A stretch of DNA of 26,577 nt from Candidatus Woesearchaeota archaeon (GTDB lineage Archaea; Nanobdellota; Nanobdellia; SCGC-AAA011-G17; GW2011-AR17): assembly GCA_003694495.1 (NCBI GenBank), contig RFJO01000060.1, forward strand, positions 1 to 26,577, written 5' to 3'. Position numbers and translations under genes: made by a program. Below, in pieces: positions 1 to 7,381 of this stretch. Position 1 is the first letter of the stretch. Each line of letters begins with the position of its first letter. Below the pieces are notes generated by a model. That model made no database searches. It was not told where the DNA came from and saw only the letters and a list, made by a program, of their open reading frames with translations.

Positions 1-83
1 ATATTTAACCGCCTTTTAGCTTCTTGCGTATACTCATCCTCTGTTTTTGACTTTACAATCTCTTTCAAAATTTTTTTAACCAT
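1..83 (-). CDS. N-terminal fragment of an unidentified protein (cut by the window edge)
   Basis: An open frame reads leftward from an ATG at 83-81 to the window edge, giving 27 complete codons (begins MVKKILKEIVKSKTEDEY). The peptide is short, charged and lysine-rich with no signal peptide. It is divergent from the MoxR gene. A TATA-like stretch (tttttatatgaaa on the minus strand, about 101-113) lies about 25 bases before the ATG, which fits the leaderless pattern seen elsewhere in this window. Nothing more can be said about function from this piece. Confidence 0.5.
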   Translation of the reverse strand, partial: MVKKILKEIVKSKTEDEYTQEAKRRLN

Positions 84-146
84 ACAATTACAGTATAAAT
101 TTTCATATAAAAATTATTCGTAATCACTTCATAAGGGTATAACAAA

Positions 147-154
147 ATATAAAT
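147..154 (+). promoter_or_regulatory. TATA box of the MoxR operon
   Basis: The sequence atataaat is centred about 27 bases before the ATG at 178, so transcription should start at or next to the start codon (leaderless mRNA). There is no GGTG-type Shine-Dalgarno element before this ATG. Confidence 0.5.
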
Positions 155-177
155 ATTAAAAAATATTGTAAATAGGT

Positions 178-1137
178 ATGCCAAAGTATTTAAAAGAACT
201 TAACGCTATAAGAAACGAAATCAAAAAAGCTGTCATCGGCCAAGATGACGTTATAAACGGCTTACTTAGGGCCATACTTGCCAATGGTCATGTTTTAATT
301 GAGGGTGTCCCAGGAATAGCTAAAACTTTATTGATAAGAAGCCTAGCTGCAAGTGTCGGGTGCTCGTTTAGCCGTATCCAGTTTACTGTAGATTTGTTAC
401 CGAGCGACATTACTGGTATGACAACTTATACAAAAGGTAAAGGGTTTGATGTAATCAAGGGGCCCATTTTTTCAAACTTCATAATAGCTGATGAAATTAA
501 TCGTTCCCCTCCTAAAACACAATCTGCTTTACTTGAGGCTATGCAAGAAAAGCAAGCTACAATTGGAAAAACAACTTACAAGTTAAAAAGACCATTTTTT
601 GTTATGGCAAACAATAACCCTCTTGAATCTTCTGGCGTTTACCCATTACCAGAAGCACAAATAGACAGGTTTTTATTTAAGCTAAAAATGGAATACCCTT
701 CTGAGTTAGAAGTAATGGATATTATTGAAAACAACATGACTCTAAAAAAGTTTGAAGATTTCAAGATAAGGCCGGTTGTAAGTGGTAAAACCATTCTAGA
801 AATGCAAGAGTATACCAAAAAAATAAAACATACTGAAAAAATAAAAGAATATATTGTAAAAATTGCCTTTGCCACAAGGTTCCCTGAAAAATATAACATA
901 AGTTCCGGCAAGTACATAGACTGGGGTATATCTCCTAGGGGAGAAATTGGCCTTTTCATTGCTGCTAAAGCAGACGCTGTTTTAAACGGTCAAGAATATG
1001 TCACCCCACAAAATGTAAAAAATGTTGCTTATGACATCATGCGGCATCGTTTAATATTAAACTATCAAGCTAGAGCCGATAGAGTTTCTTCAGAATACAT
1101 TATTTCTGAGATCTTATCAAAGATAGATATTCCATAA
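178..1137 (+). CDS. MoxR-family AAA+ ATPase
   Basis: Cytoplasmic AAA+ ATPase of the MoxR family (319 aa, a normal length), a group thought to act as chaperones that remodel or activate VWA-domain partners. Visible motifs are Walker A GVPGIAKT (residues 43-50), Walker B IIADE (102-106) followed by INRSPPKTQSALLEAMQE, which is highly typical of MoxR, a sensor-1 segment VMANNNPLE (142-150), and an arginine-bearing QIDRFLFKL (161-169). The C-terminal lid helices follow. The start at 178 agrees with the upstream TATA spacing. The DUF58 gene starts one base after the stop codon, and a VWA membrane protein follows, which is the standard MoxR-DUF58-VWA neighbourhood. The actual substrate is unknown. 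Confidence 0.93.
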   Translation: MPKYLKELNAIRNEIKKAVIGQDDVINGLLRAILANGHVLIEGVPGIAKTLLIRSLAASVGCSFSRIQFTVDLLPSDITGMTTYTKGKGFDVIKGPIFSNFIIADEINRSPPKTQSALLEAMQEKQATIGKTTYKLKRPFFVMANNNPLESSGVYPLPEAQIDRFLFKLKMEYPSELEVMDIIENNMTLKKFEDFKIRPVVSGKTILEMQEYTKKIKHTEKIKEYIVKIAFATRFPEKYNISSGKYIDWGISPRGEIGLFIAAKADAVLNGQEYVTPQNVKNVAYDIMRHRLILNYQARADRVSSEYIISEILSKIDIP

Positions 1138-1138
1138 A

Positions 1139-2029
1139 ATGGCAAGAAAATTAAAAATAAGTCAGCCTATAGCTATTAAAGAATTAGAGATAGCTACAAA
1201 AAACCGTGTTACCACATCTTTAATTGGCAAATATAAAAGTACATTTAAAGGCAGGGGTTTAGAGTTTGACGGTTATCGTGCTTATACCCCAGACGATGAT
1301 GCATCAATGATTGACTTTAAGGCCTCGGCAAGAAGCGACACATTATTAGTAAAACAGTTTGTTGAAGAGAGAAACCTTAACCTCTTCATTCTTATGGACA
1401 TTAGCCAAAGCATGCTTACAACATCTACAAAAAAAATAAAAATTGAATACGCTGCAGAGGTTGCCGCTACAATTGGCCAAACTGTAATTGAATCAGGCGA
1501 CAACCTAGGATATTCTCTCTTCAGCGAAGATAGCATTTCAGGGTTTGACCTTCAGAATAATATTGATGTAATTAACTTTTTTTTAAACGATTTATCAAAC
1601 CCATCCAATTTTGGTGGCGCTTTTAATTTTAACAAAGCACTAGAATACATTATTGAAAATATTCCTGAATATAGTTTAGTCATAATAATCTCTGATTTCA
1701 TTTACATTGGCGATGAGTGGTTAGACAATTTTAGGATCTGCTCAGCAAAATACGATTTAATTGGAATCATGGTTAGAGATCCTCTTGACTTAACTTTGCC
1801 TCAATCTTCCTCACAGATTGTTGTTTCTGACCCTTATACTGGAGAAAAAATGTTAATTGAACCTAAAAGGTTTAAGAAAAGATATGAAGAAGAAATAAAA
1901 AAGGAGTTAGATTATTTCAAAGAAACTTTTAAAGAGAACAGTTCAGATTTGCTTATCTTGAGAACAGACGAAAACTTTTTAATAAAGCTAATCAACTTTT
2001 TTAACGAGAGGGCTTTAAGATGGAAATAA
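1139..2029 (+). CDS. DUF58 domain protein (MoxR partner, VWA-like fold)
   Basis: A 296-residue DUF58 protein. The family signature is clear around residues 38-67: GRGLEFDGYRAYTPDDD, then the IDFKASARSD segment. A VWA-like region follows with a MIDAS-type DxSxS (Asp87, Ser89, Ser91, in LMDISQS). No transmembrane helix or signal peptide is visible, so it is probably cytosolic or peripherally associated. It starts one base after the MoxR stop and overlaps the next gene by 10 bases, so the three are co-transcribed and probably translationally coupled. From the family context it is likely a partner of the MoxR ATPase; no biochemical activity can be assigned. Confidence 0.9.
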   Translation: MARKLKISQPIAIKELEIATKNRVTTSLIGKYKSTFKGRGLEFDGYRAYTPDDDASMIDFKASARSDTLLVKQFVEERNLNLFILMDISQSMLTTSTKKIKIEYAAEVAATIGQTVIESGDNLGYSLFSEDSISGFDLQNNIDVINFFLNDLSNPSNFGGAFNFNKALEYIIENIPEYSLVIIISDFIYIGDEWLDNFRICSAKYDLIGIMVRDPLDLTLPQSSSQIVVSDPYTGEKMLIEPKRFKKRYEEEIKKELDYFKETFKENSSDLLILRTDENFLIKLINFFNERALRWK

Positions 2030-2952
2030 CATTCCTATATCCAAAATACTTATGGGCATTTTTATCTATCCCTCTACTCATTGTTTTGCATTTTTTCACG
2101 TTAAGGCACATAAAAGGCGAGGCTATAAAATTTGCAAACTTTTCTGCACTTTCAAGGATAACTAAAGCACCAATTGTCACAAAAAACATTTTGGTATTAT
2201 TAATTAGGATTTTAGTTTTATCCTCTATGATTCTTGCCGTTGCTGGAACAGTTTATAATTATATAGGCGAAACAAGTAGTTTTGATTTTGTTTTAGCAAT
2301 TGACACTAGTTCAAGCATGTTAGCTAACGACTTTAAGCCTGACAGGTTAACTGCAGCCAAAAATGAAGCAATCGAGTTTATAAATAATTTACCAAAGCAA
2401 AGCAAGGTTGGCATTGTTTCATTTGCAGGCACAGCTTTCATCGAGCTTGAGCCAACAACCGATCATAGCTTAGCTAAAGAAAGGATTAATGATCTTGAAA
2501 TCTTAGACGTTGGCGGTACAGACATTGGTGAAGCAATTGTAACATCTGCAAACTTGTTAAAAGACAGCGACAATTCTAAGGTTGTTATCCTTTTAACAGA
2601 CGGCCAAAGCAACGTTGGCATTGACCCTGAAAACGCTATCCCTTATGCAAACTCTAACCAAGTTAGCGTTTACACTATAGGCATTGGCACGAAAGAAGGC
2701 GGGATTATAGGCAACGTAACATTGCCTTTAAAGTTAGATGAAGATTCACTTATGACGATTGCTAACTCTACGAACGCAAAGTATTTCCGTGCTGAAAACA
2801 AAAATGAACTAAATAAAGCATACAAAGAGATTTCTTCATATAAGAACAAAAAAATCAGCATAAACCTTTCATTTTACTTAATAGTCTCGGCCATAATCCT
2901 TTCATTACTTGACTGGTCATTGGTAAACAGCCGTTATCTTAGGATCCCATAA
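2020..2952 (+). CDS. BatA-like membrane protein with VWA domain
   Basis: A 310-residue protein. The N terminus (FLYPKYLWAFLSIPLLIVLHF) resembles the BatA/aerotolerance N-terminal membrane region. A second hydrophobic helix lies at about 56-78 (VTKNILVLLIRILVLSSMIL) and a third near the C terminus (about 285-303). Between them is a VWA domain with an intact MIDAS: DTSSS at 95-99, a conserved Thr in GGTDIGEA, and LLTDGQSN. The VWA domain should be presented on one face of the cytoplasmic membrane and bind a divalent metal. It is the third gene of the MoxR-DUF58-VWA unit. The second VWA protein and TPR proteins often found in bacterial Bat operons are absent. Its 3' end overlaps the convergent rfcL gene by 14 bases. 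Confidence 0.88.
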   Translation: MEITFLYPKYLWAFLSIPLLIVLHFFTLRHIKGEAIKFANFSALSRITKAPIVTKNILVLLIRILVLSSMILAVAGTVYNYIGETSSFDFVLAIDTSSSMLANDFKPDRLTAAKNEAIEFINNLPKQSKVGIVSFAGTAFIELEPTTDHSLAKERINDLEILDVGGTDIGEAIVTSANLLKDSDNSKVVILLTDGQSNVGIDPENAIPYANSNQVSVYTIGIGTKEGGIIGNVTLPLKLDEDSLMTIANSTNAKYFRAENKNELNKAYKEISSYKNKKISINLSFYLIVSAIILSLLDWSLVNSRYLRIP

Positions 2953-4123
2953 TAAATTTAATTTCATCTTCGGTCAATTCGAGATCATTAGCCACTTCTT
3001 TAGAATTATTAATTATTATTTTCAAATAAGGCAAAACATCCCTTAACGCCTTTGCTTTTGACACTTTTGTTTTTGCTGCAATTTTTTCTGCAATAGAATT
3101 TCTCTTTGCATACTTCATTTTAGCTTGCCACAGTTTCAAAATCCTTGTAGTTGATTTATAAGGCACATAAGCTTTATTTCTTTCTTCCTTTGCCAACGCC
3201 ACACCCACAGTTAAAAGATTATATATATAAACCATATAACGCCAATATTGCCACCTTCTTATTCTTCCATTAAATACGTCTGCTCTTGATAAAACTTCAT
3301 AAGCTTTAACCAAATCATTAGCAGTATATTCTTTAGGCAAATTTTCATCTATCCACAACATAATTTCATTATGGTCCATGTCAAGGTTATCGAATGCATT
3401 TATAACATTCTCTGGCGTCTTGCTTTTTAGTACAATCCTTAAAGCATCAATCACATTTGATTTTTGCAGCCTATCATCAACAATACCATCATACTTGTCA
3501 AGCTTTTTATTCAAAATTGTTAAGACTTGTAAATCATTTATTGCAGCCCTTACATCCCCTCCATTTTTCCTTGCAAGCGAATTTAAGACAGCTTGATCAT
3601 AATCAACATTTTCATTTAAACATATTTTTTTAAGCACTTTCGCAACAGACAAATAACTTAATGTTTTAAACTCTACAAGCTTACATTTTTTTCTTAAATC
3701 AGCCAACTTTTTATCCCATGGGTTATCTGCGATAACTACTATTGGCCAGCTTGATTCTTTTATTATCTTAGACAGAGCTTGCAAACAACCTCTATCCTTC
3801 ATACCACTTAATGCATCAATTTCATCTATAAGAATAATTTTTCCTTTTGAAAACAAGCTCATTTGTTTAGATGAAGCTCCAACTACATTAACCATTTTCT
3901 CTTTGTTTCTTAAATCTGAAGCATTCAATTCAAGTATTTCGCTATTAAGACTTCTTGCCAGTGCATACACTGAACATGTTTTTCCGCAACCAGTTGGCCC
4001 ATACAACAATATTGCACCGGATTTATAATTAACTACATAAGACTTTAGAACTTCCATTGCCGTATTTTGCCCTTGCACTTCAGAAACATCTTTTGGCACA
4101 TACTTTTCAGTCCACAGGCACAT
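2939..4123 (-). CDS. rfcL: Replication factor C large subunit (clamp loader)
   Basis: Archaeal RFC large subunit, the ATPase that works with RfcS to load the PCNA sliding clamp. Counting from the ATG at 4123, it begins MCLWTEKYVPK, the standard RFC start. It has Walker A GPTGCGKT (42-49), Walker B IILIDEIDAL (about 97-104) and the ELNASD box. The longer frame opening at 4156 would add 11 unsupported residues, so the ATG before LWTEKY is preferred; it overlaps the upstream coiled-coil gene by 17 bases. At 394 residues it is short for the family. It ends at ELTEDEIKFIMGS, about where other archaeal RfcL proteins continue into a charged tail ending in a PCNA-binding PIP box, and no such tail is visible. 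The stop codon overlaps the convergent VWA gene. Confidence 0.93.
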   Translation of the reverse strand: MCLWTEKYVPKDVSEVQGQNTAMEVLKSYVVNYKSGAILLYGPTGCGKTCSVYALARSLNSEILELNASDLRNKEKMVNVVGASSKQMSLFSKGKIILIDEIDALSGMKDRGCLQALSKIIKESSWPIVVIADNPWDKKLADLRKKCKLVEFKTLSYLSVAKVLKKICLNENVDYDQAVLNSLARKNGGDVRAAINDLQVLTILNKKLDKYDGIVDDRLQKSNVIDALRIVLKSKTPENVINAFDNLDMDHNEIMLWIDENLPKEYTANDLVKAYEVLSRADVFNGRIRRWQYWRYMVYIYNLLTVGVALAKEERNKAYVPYKSTTRILKLWQAKMKYAKRNSIAEKIAAKTKVSKAKALRDVLPYLKIIINNSKEVANDLELTEDEIKFIMGS

Positions 4124-5306
4124 TTTTAAGCTTAATATTAACCCCCAACGATTCAAGCATTTGCTTAATATTTTGCACTATAGAATTTAAATCTTTCTTT
4201 TTAAATTTAGATATTTTCTCATCAAGCAACTCAATTTCATGTAAAACTTCTTCTATTTCACGTTTAAGTTTAATTTCTTTTGTTTTATAATTAGAATTTT
4301 GCAGCTCTTTTTCTATTCTCTTTTGTTCGTTTTGCAATCTTAAAATTTTCTCTTTATAATGTTGCAGTGTGTTTTTATTAAGCGACCTTAATACAGCTTC
4401 AACTCTATCTTTGTTTTTTATGTTAATGTTGTCAACGTTTTTTCTTAAGCCATCCAAAGACGCAAGAATTTTGTCAACATCATTAATTAAAAATTTTACA
4501 GGGTCTTCTACAATAGCAGATTCAGCAATTTTTCCTTTGTTTAATAATCTTAAGGGTCTTGCAAGAACACTAAAGTCGCCTTTAAGCAAACTTTCTATTG
4601 CATAAACTTCAGCTTTAACATTTTCTAGCTTAACAAGGTTTTCGTTATATTCCTTGAAATCATTACTATTTTCCAACTCATGTTTTAGCTTTGACAACTT
4701 CTTTTCTTTTTCTATAAGTCTATTTTTTTGGTCTAATAATTTTTCAAACCTTTGTTCATGTTTCTCATATACATAACTATACACATCATCAAGTTCATTT
4801 TGCAACTTATCTAACAAAATTAATTTACCACTTTTTTGTATTTTTTTGATTTTAGCTTTAACATCATCCAACTGTTTTATTTTTTTAACAACATTTAGAA
4901 GCTCATCGCCTACAAGATTTTGTATTATATGAAAATTCCTAAAAGTTTTTTTATTAAACTCATCTAAAGATTTTTCTAAGTTCTCTACAAAAGACTTAAC
5001 ACTCTTTTCATCAAACTTTTCTGGCACTTTTATCGTTTTTAGGAATATTTCAACTGCATTAACATAGGCAGGCAAGTTCCCTTTAACCAAGTCCTTAAGT
5101 TTCTTTTCTACCCTTGCATCGTCCACATTAACTTGTTTTAGTTGTTGCAAGTCTAACTTAATTTCTTCTAACAACCGGTTAAACTCAGTAAATTCCAACT
5201 TTAGATCTTTAATTACGCTTAAGTTTTCCCAGAGCCATTTTGACAACTCAAAGAAATCTACTTCTTCCACCTCTTTCTTTTTTCTGAACCAATTAAACAA
5301 CTTCAT
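4107..5306 (-). CDS. Coiled-coil protein of unknown function encoded between rfcS and rfcL
   Basis: A 399-residue, very lysine- and glutamate-rich protein. Long heptad-like coiled-coil stretches cover about 35-65, 140-245 and 310-385, for example KLKREIEEVLHEIELLDEKI. A central, less charged segment (about 240-300, containing LKGDFSVLARPLRLLNKGK and VEDPVKFLINDVDKILASLDG) looks like the conserved core. There is no Walker motif, signal peptide or membrane helix, so it is not an SbcC/SMC ATPase despite the coiled coil. Its start overlaps the rfcS stop by 4 bases (ATGA) and its end overlaps the rfcL start by 17 bases, so the three are translationally coupled. A role with the clamp loader or replisome is inferred from position only. 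Confidence 0.85.
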   Translation of the reverse strand: MKLFNWFRKKKEVEEVDFFELSKWLWENLSVIKDLKLEFTEFNRLLEEIKLDLQQLKQVNVDDARVEKKLKDLVKGNLPAYVNAVEIFLKTIKVPEKFDEKSVKSFVENLEKSLDEFNKKTFRNFHIIQNLVGDELLNVVKKIKQLDDVKAKIKKIQKSGKLILLDKLQNELDDVYSYVYEKHEQRFEKLLDQKNRLIEKEKKLSKLKHELENSNDFKEYNENLVKLENVKAEVYAIESLLKGDFSVLARPLRLLNKGKIAESAIVEDPVKFLINDVDKILASLDGLRKNVDNINIKNKDRVEAVLRSLNKNTLQHYKEKILRLQNEQKRIEKELQNSNYKTKEIKLKREIEEVLHEIELLDEKISKFKKKDLNSIVQNIKQMLESLGVNIKLKNVPVD

Positions 5307-6244
5307 TGTACAAAATTTGCAAGCAACGCTTCAAGCTGCAAATATTCATCTGACCCTTCCACCATCCTAAACTCTATTTCCCCACACTTGTCAACAAGTT
5401 TAACTTTTTTCAAGTCATCCACATCCAGGTTCCATATTTCTTTTTGTATCTGTTTAACCACATCCAAGCCAGACAAGCCATGTTCAAGCATAACATTTAA
5501 TAATTGCTTTCTTGCATTTATAAAATCTCCGTTTATTGCGGTTTGCAGCACTTGTCTTATTTCCTCAGGCTTTGCTGCAGATACAAGGCTATAAACCAAT
5601 GCTCTATCAAAGTTTTTGTTTATTGATGCAGAACTTTGCATTACATTAACCAGTCTTCTCACATCCCCATTTGTAACTTCATACAATGCTTCTTTTGCAT
5701 CATCTGTTATGTTTATCCCTTCTCCTTTTGCAATATTTTCCATCACTTCAAAAACTTCTTCTTTTTTCAAAGGTTTAAACCTAAAAACAGTGCACCTTGA
5801 CTGTATAGGATCAATTATCTTTGAAGAAAAGTTAGCACTTAATATAAACCTTGTCGATAACGCATAATTTTCCATTGTGCGCCTCAATGCCTGTTGTGCT
5901 TCTTTAGTTAAAGAATCACACTCATCCAAATGTATTATTTTAAATGGATAATTACCTATTGTTTTAAGTTTTGCAAAATCCTTTATTGTATTTCTTATAA
6001 CATCAATACCCCTTTCATCACTTGCGTTTAGGTCAAGAAAATTCTGTTTCCAGTCTTCACCGAACATTTGCCTTACGATAACCCCTGTCAAGGTTGTTTT
6101 ACCTACACCTGCCGGGCCAGCCAACAACAAATGTGGCATATTTCTCATTTCAACGAAAGCTTTAGCCCTTTCAACTATCTCTTTTTGCCCTTTAACTTCC
6201 TCGAATGTTTTCGGCCTATACTTTTCTGTCCATATAGTGTTCAT
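5303..6244 (-). CDS. rfcS: Replication factor C small subunit (clamp loader)
   Basis: Archaeal RFC small subunit, 313 aa, a subunit of the pentameric PCNA clamp loader. Motifs seen are the N-terminal WTEKYRPKTFEEVKGQ, Walker A GPAGVGKTT (43-51), the LNASDERGID box (72-81), Walker B IIHLDECD (103-110), and the SRC arginine-finger motif (149-151, in IDPIQSRCTVF). It is the first gene of the rfcS, coiled-coil protein, rfcL operon. The ATG at 6244 is 28 bases from the centre of a minus-strand TATA box, with no Shine-Dalgarno element. All catalytic motifs are present. Confidence 0.96.
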   Translation of the reverse strand: MNTIWTEKYRPKTFEEVKGQKEIVERAKAFVEMRNMPHLLLAGPAGVGKTTLTGVIVRQMFGEDWKQNFLDLNASDERGIDVIRNTIKDFAKLKTIGNYPFKIIHLDECDSLTKEAQQALRRTMENYALSTRFILSANFSSKIIDPIQSRCTVFRFKPLKKEEVFEVMENIAKGEGINITDDAKEALYEVTNGDVRRLVNVMQSSASINKNFDRALVYSLVSAAKPEEIRQVLQTAINGDFINARKQLLNVMLEHGLSGLDVVKQIQKEIWNLDVDDLKKVKLVDKCGEIEFRMVEGSDEYLQLEALLANFVQ

Positions 6245-6267
6245 ATGTATTAAAGGATAAAGAAATT

Positions 6268-6276
6268 CTTTATAAG
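6268..6276 (-). promoter_or_regulatory. TATA box of the rfc operon
   Basis: Minus-strand cttataaag, centred about 28 bases from the rfcS ATG at 6244, predicting a leaderless or nearly leaderless transcript. The region is shared with the divergent PHP-archease-rtcB promoter. Confidence 0.45.
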
Positions 6277-6316
6277 GATTACTATAATATTTTATAAAAA
6301 TTATAGTGCAAAAGAC

Positions 6317-6325
6317 TTATATAAT
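6317..6325 (+). promoter_or_regulatory. TATA box of the PHP-archease-rtcB operon
   Basis: The sequence cttatataa lies about 25 bases before the ATG at 6347, so the mRNA is predicted to be leaderless. Confidence 0.45.
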
Positions 6326-6346
6326 AAAACATTACTATTTTGCAAT

Positions 6347-6967
6347 ATGAAACTAGACTTACACGTCCATTCTAGATATTCCAAAGACAGTTTAATTAGT
6401 TTAAAAAGTTTAAAGAAAAAAAGCCTTCGAACTGGCATATGCCCTATTATAACTGACCACAATACTATAAAAGGCAACATTGCATACAACTGCCCAATCT
6501 TGGCTGAAGAAATATCCACATTAGATGGTCATGTCATAGGCTATTTTTTAACAGAACATATCCGTCCCAAGTTAACAGCAATTGAAACTATTGAGCTTAT
6601 CCACGAGCAAGGAGGGTTAGCCTGCATCCCTCACATATTTGATAATGTAAGAAAAAACTCGTTAAATGATAAAGAAATTGCAAAAAAATCCGATATTATA
6701 GAAATATTCAACGCCAGGGTACAACGCCACTCTCATAACAATCTTGCGTTAGATTTTGCAATTTCAAACCGGAAGCTCAAATCTGTCGGTAGCGACGCTC
6801 ATTGGTTACCTGAGTTTGGAAAAAATTATATTGAGATTGAAGATTTCAATTCTGTAAAAGAATTCAAAAAGAATTTAAAGAAAGCAAACTTTTTCACTCA
6901 ACGCAATTCGATTTTATATTTAATTGGCACAAAATTTTATAATGACACAATAAGGAGGATAATATGA
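6347..6967 (+). CDS. PHP-domain metal-dependent phosphoesterase
   Basis: A 206-residue stand-alone PHP domain, the polymerase/histidinol-phosphatase-type metallo-hydrolase fold. The metal-site motifs are visible in order: HVH (6-8), TDHN (37-39 region), an acidic LAEE (52-55), IPH (His96), His128/His130 and GSDAH (148-152). No other domain is present. PHP enzymes cleave phosphoester bonds, including 3'-5' nucleotide bis-phosphates and nucleic acid ends; the substrate here cannot be read from the sequence. The stop codon overlaps the archease start (ATGA, 6964-6967), and RtcB follows, so a link to RNA end processing or nucleotide clean-up during RNA repair is a reasonable inference. Confidence 0.9.
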   Translation: MKLDLHVHSRYSKDSLISLKSLKKKSLRTGICPIITDHNTIKGNIAYNCPILAEEISTLDGHVIGYFLTEHIRPKLTAIETIELIHEQGGLACIPHIFDNVRKNSLNDKEIAKKSDIIEIFNARVQRHSHNNLALDFAISNRKLKSVGSDAHWLPEFGKNYIEIEDFNSVKEFKKNLKKANFFTQRNSILYLIGTKFYNDTIRRII

Positions 6968-7380
6968 CATTTAAGTACTTGCCACATACGGCAGACAAAA
7001 AAATTCACGTTGTTGCAAAAGATCTAGCAACAGCCTTTGGTGAAGCAGCTTTGGCTGTTTACAACATAATGGTAGATATAAATTCAATAAAACCCAAAGA
7101 GAAAGGCATATTTGAAATTGAATCAGAATCAAAAAACAGCTTACTTTACGATTTCATTGACGAAATAATTTTTGCGATAGATACAAGGGGTTTCATTGGG
7201 TGCAAGGTTGAACACATCAAGATAGATAAAATCGATGATACTTACCAGCTTAGGGCTGTTTTTGTTGGCGATAACTATTCAAACTATGACACTCACGGCG
7301 ATGTGAAGGCTATGACATACAACGAGATGGAAATAAAAGAGGATAACGAGATTGAATTAACTTTTGTGGTGGATGTTTAA
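6964..7380 (+). CDS. Archease, activator of the RNA ligase RtcB
   Basis: A 138-residue archease, a small protein that speeds guanylylation and multiple turnover of RtcB. Signature features are the N-terminal YLPHTADKKI (metal-binding Asp11), the LLYDFIDEIIF helix (60-70), DTHGDVKAMTYNEM (109-122), and a C-terminal acidic VVDV (Asp137). The usual KAxTYH reads KAMTYN here, with Asn at the last position. It overlaps the PHP gene by 4 bases and is followed after one base by rtcB, its known partner, which strongly supports the call. Confidence 0.95.
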   Translation: MTFKYLPHTADKKIHVVAKDLATAFGEAALAVYNIMVDINSIKPKEKGIFEIESESKNSLLYDFIDEIIFAIDTRGFIGCKVEHIKIDKIDDTYQLRAVFVGDNYSNYDTHGDVKAMTYNEMEIKEDNEIELTFVVDV

Positions 7381-7381
7381 A

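Noticed and set aside
4124..4156. N-terminal extension of RfcL
   Set aside because: It precedes the conserved LWTEKY start and lies deep inside the upstream gene.
4107..5306. Coiled-coil protein as an SbcC/Rad50 or SMC ATPase
   Set aside because: There is no Walker A, Walker B or signature motif anywhere in the 399 residues.
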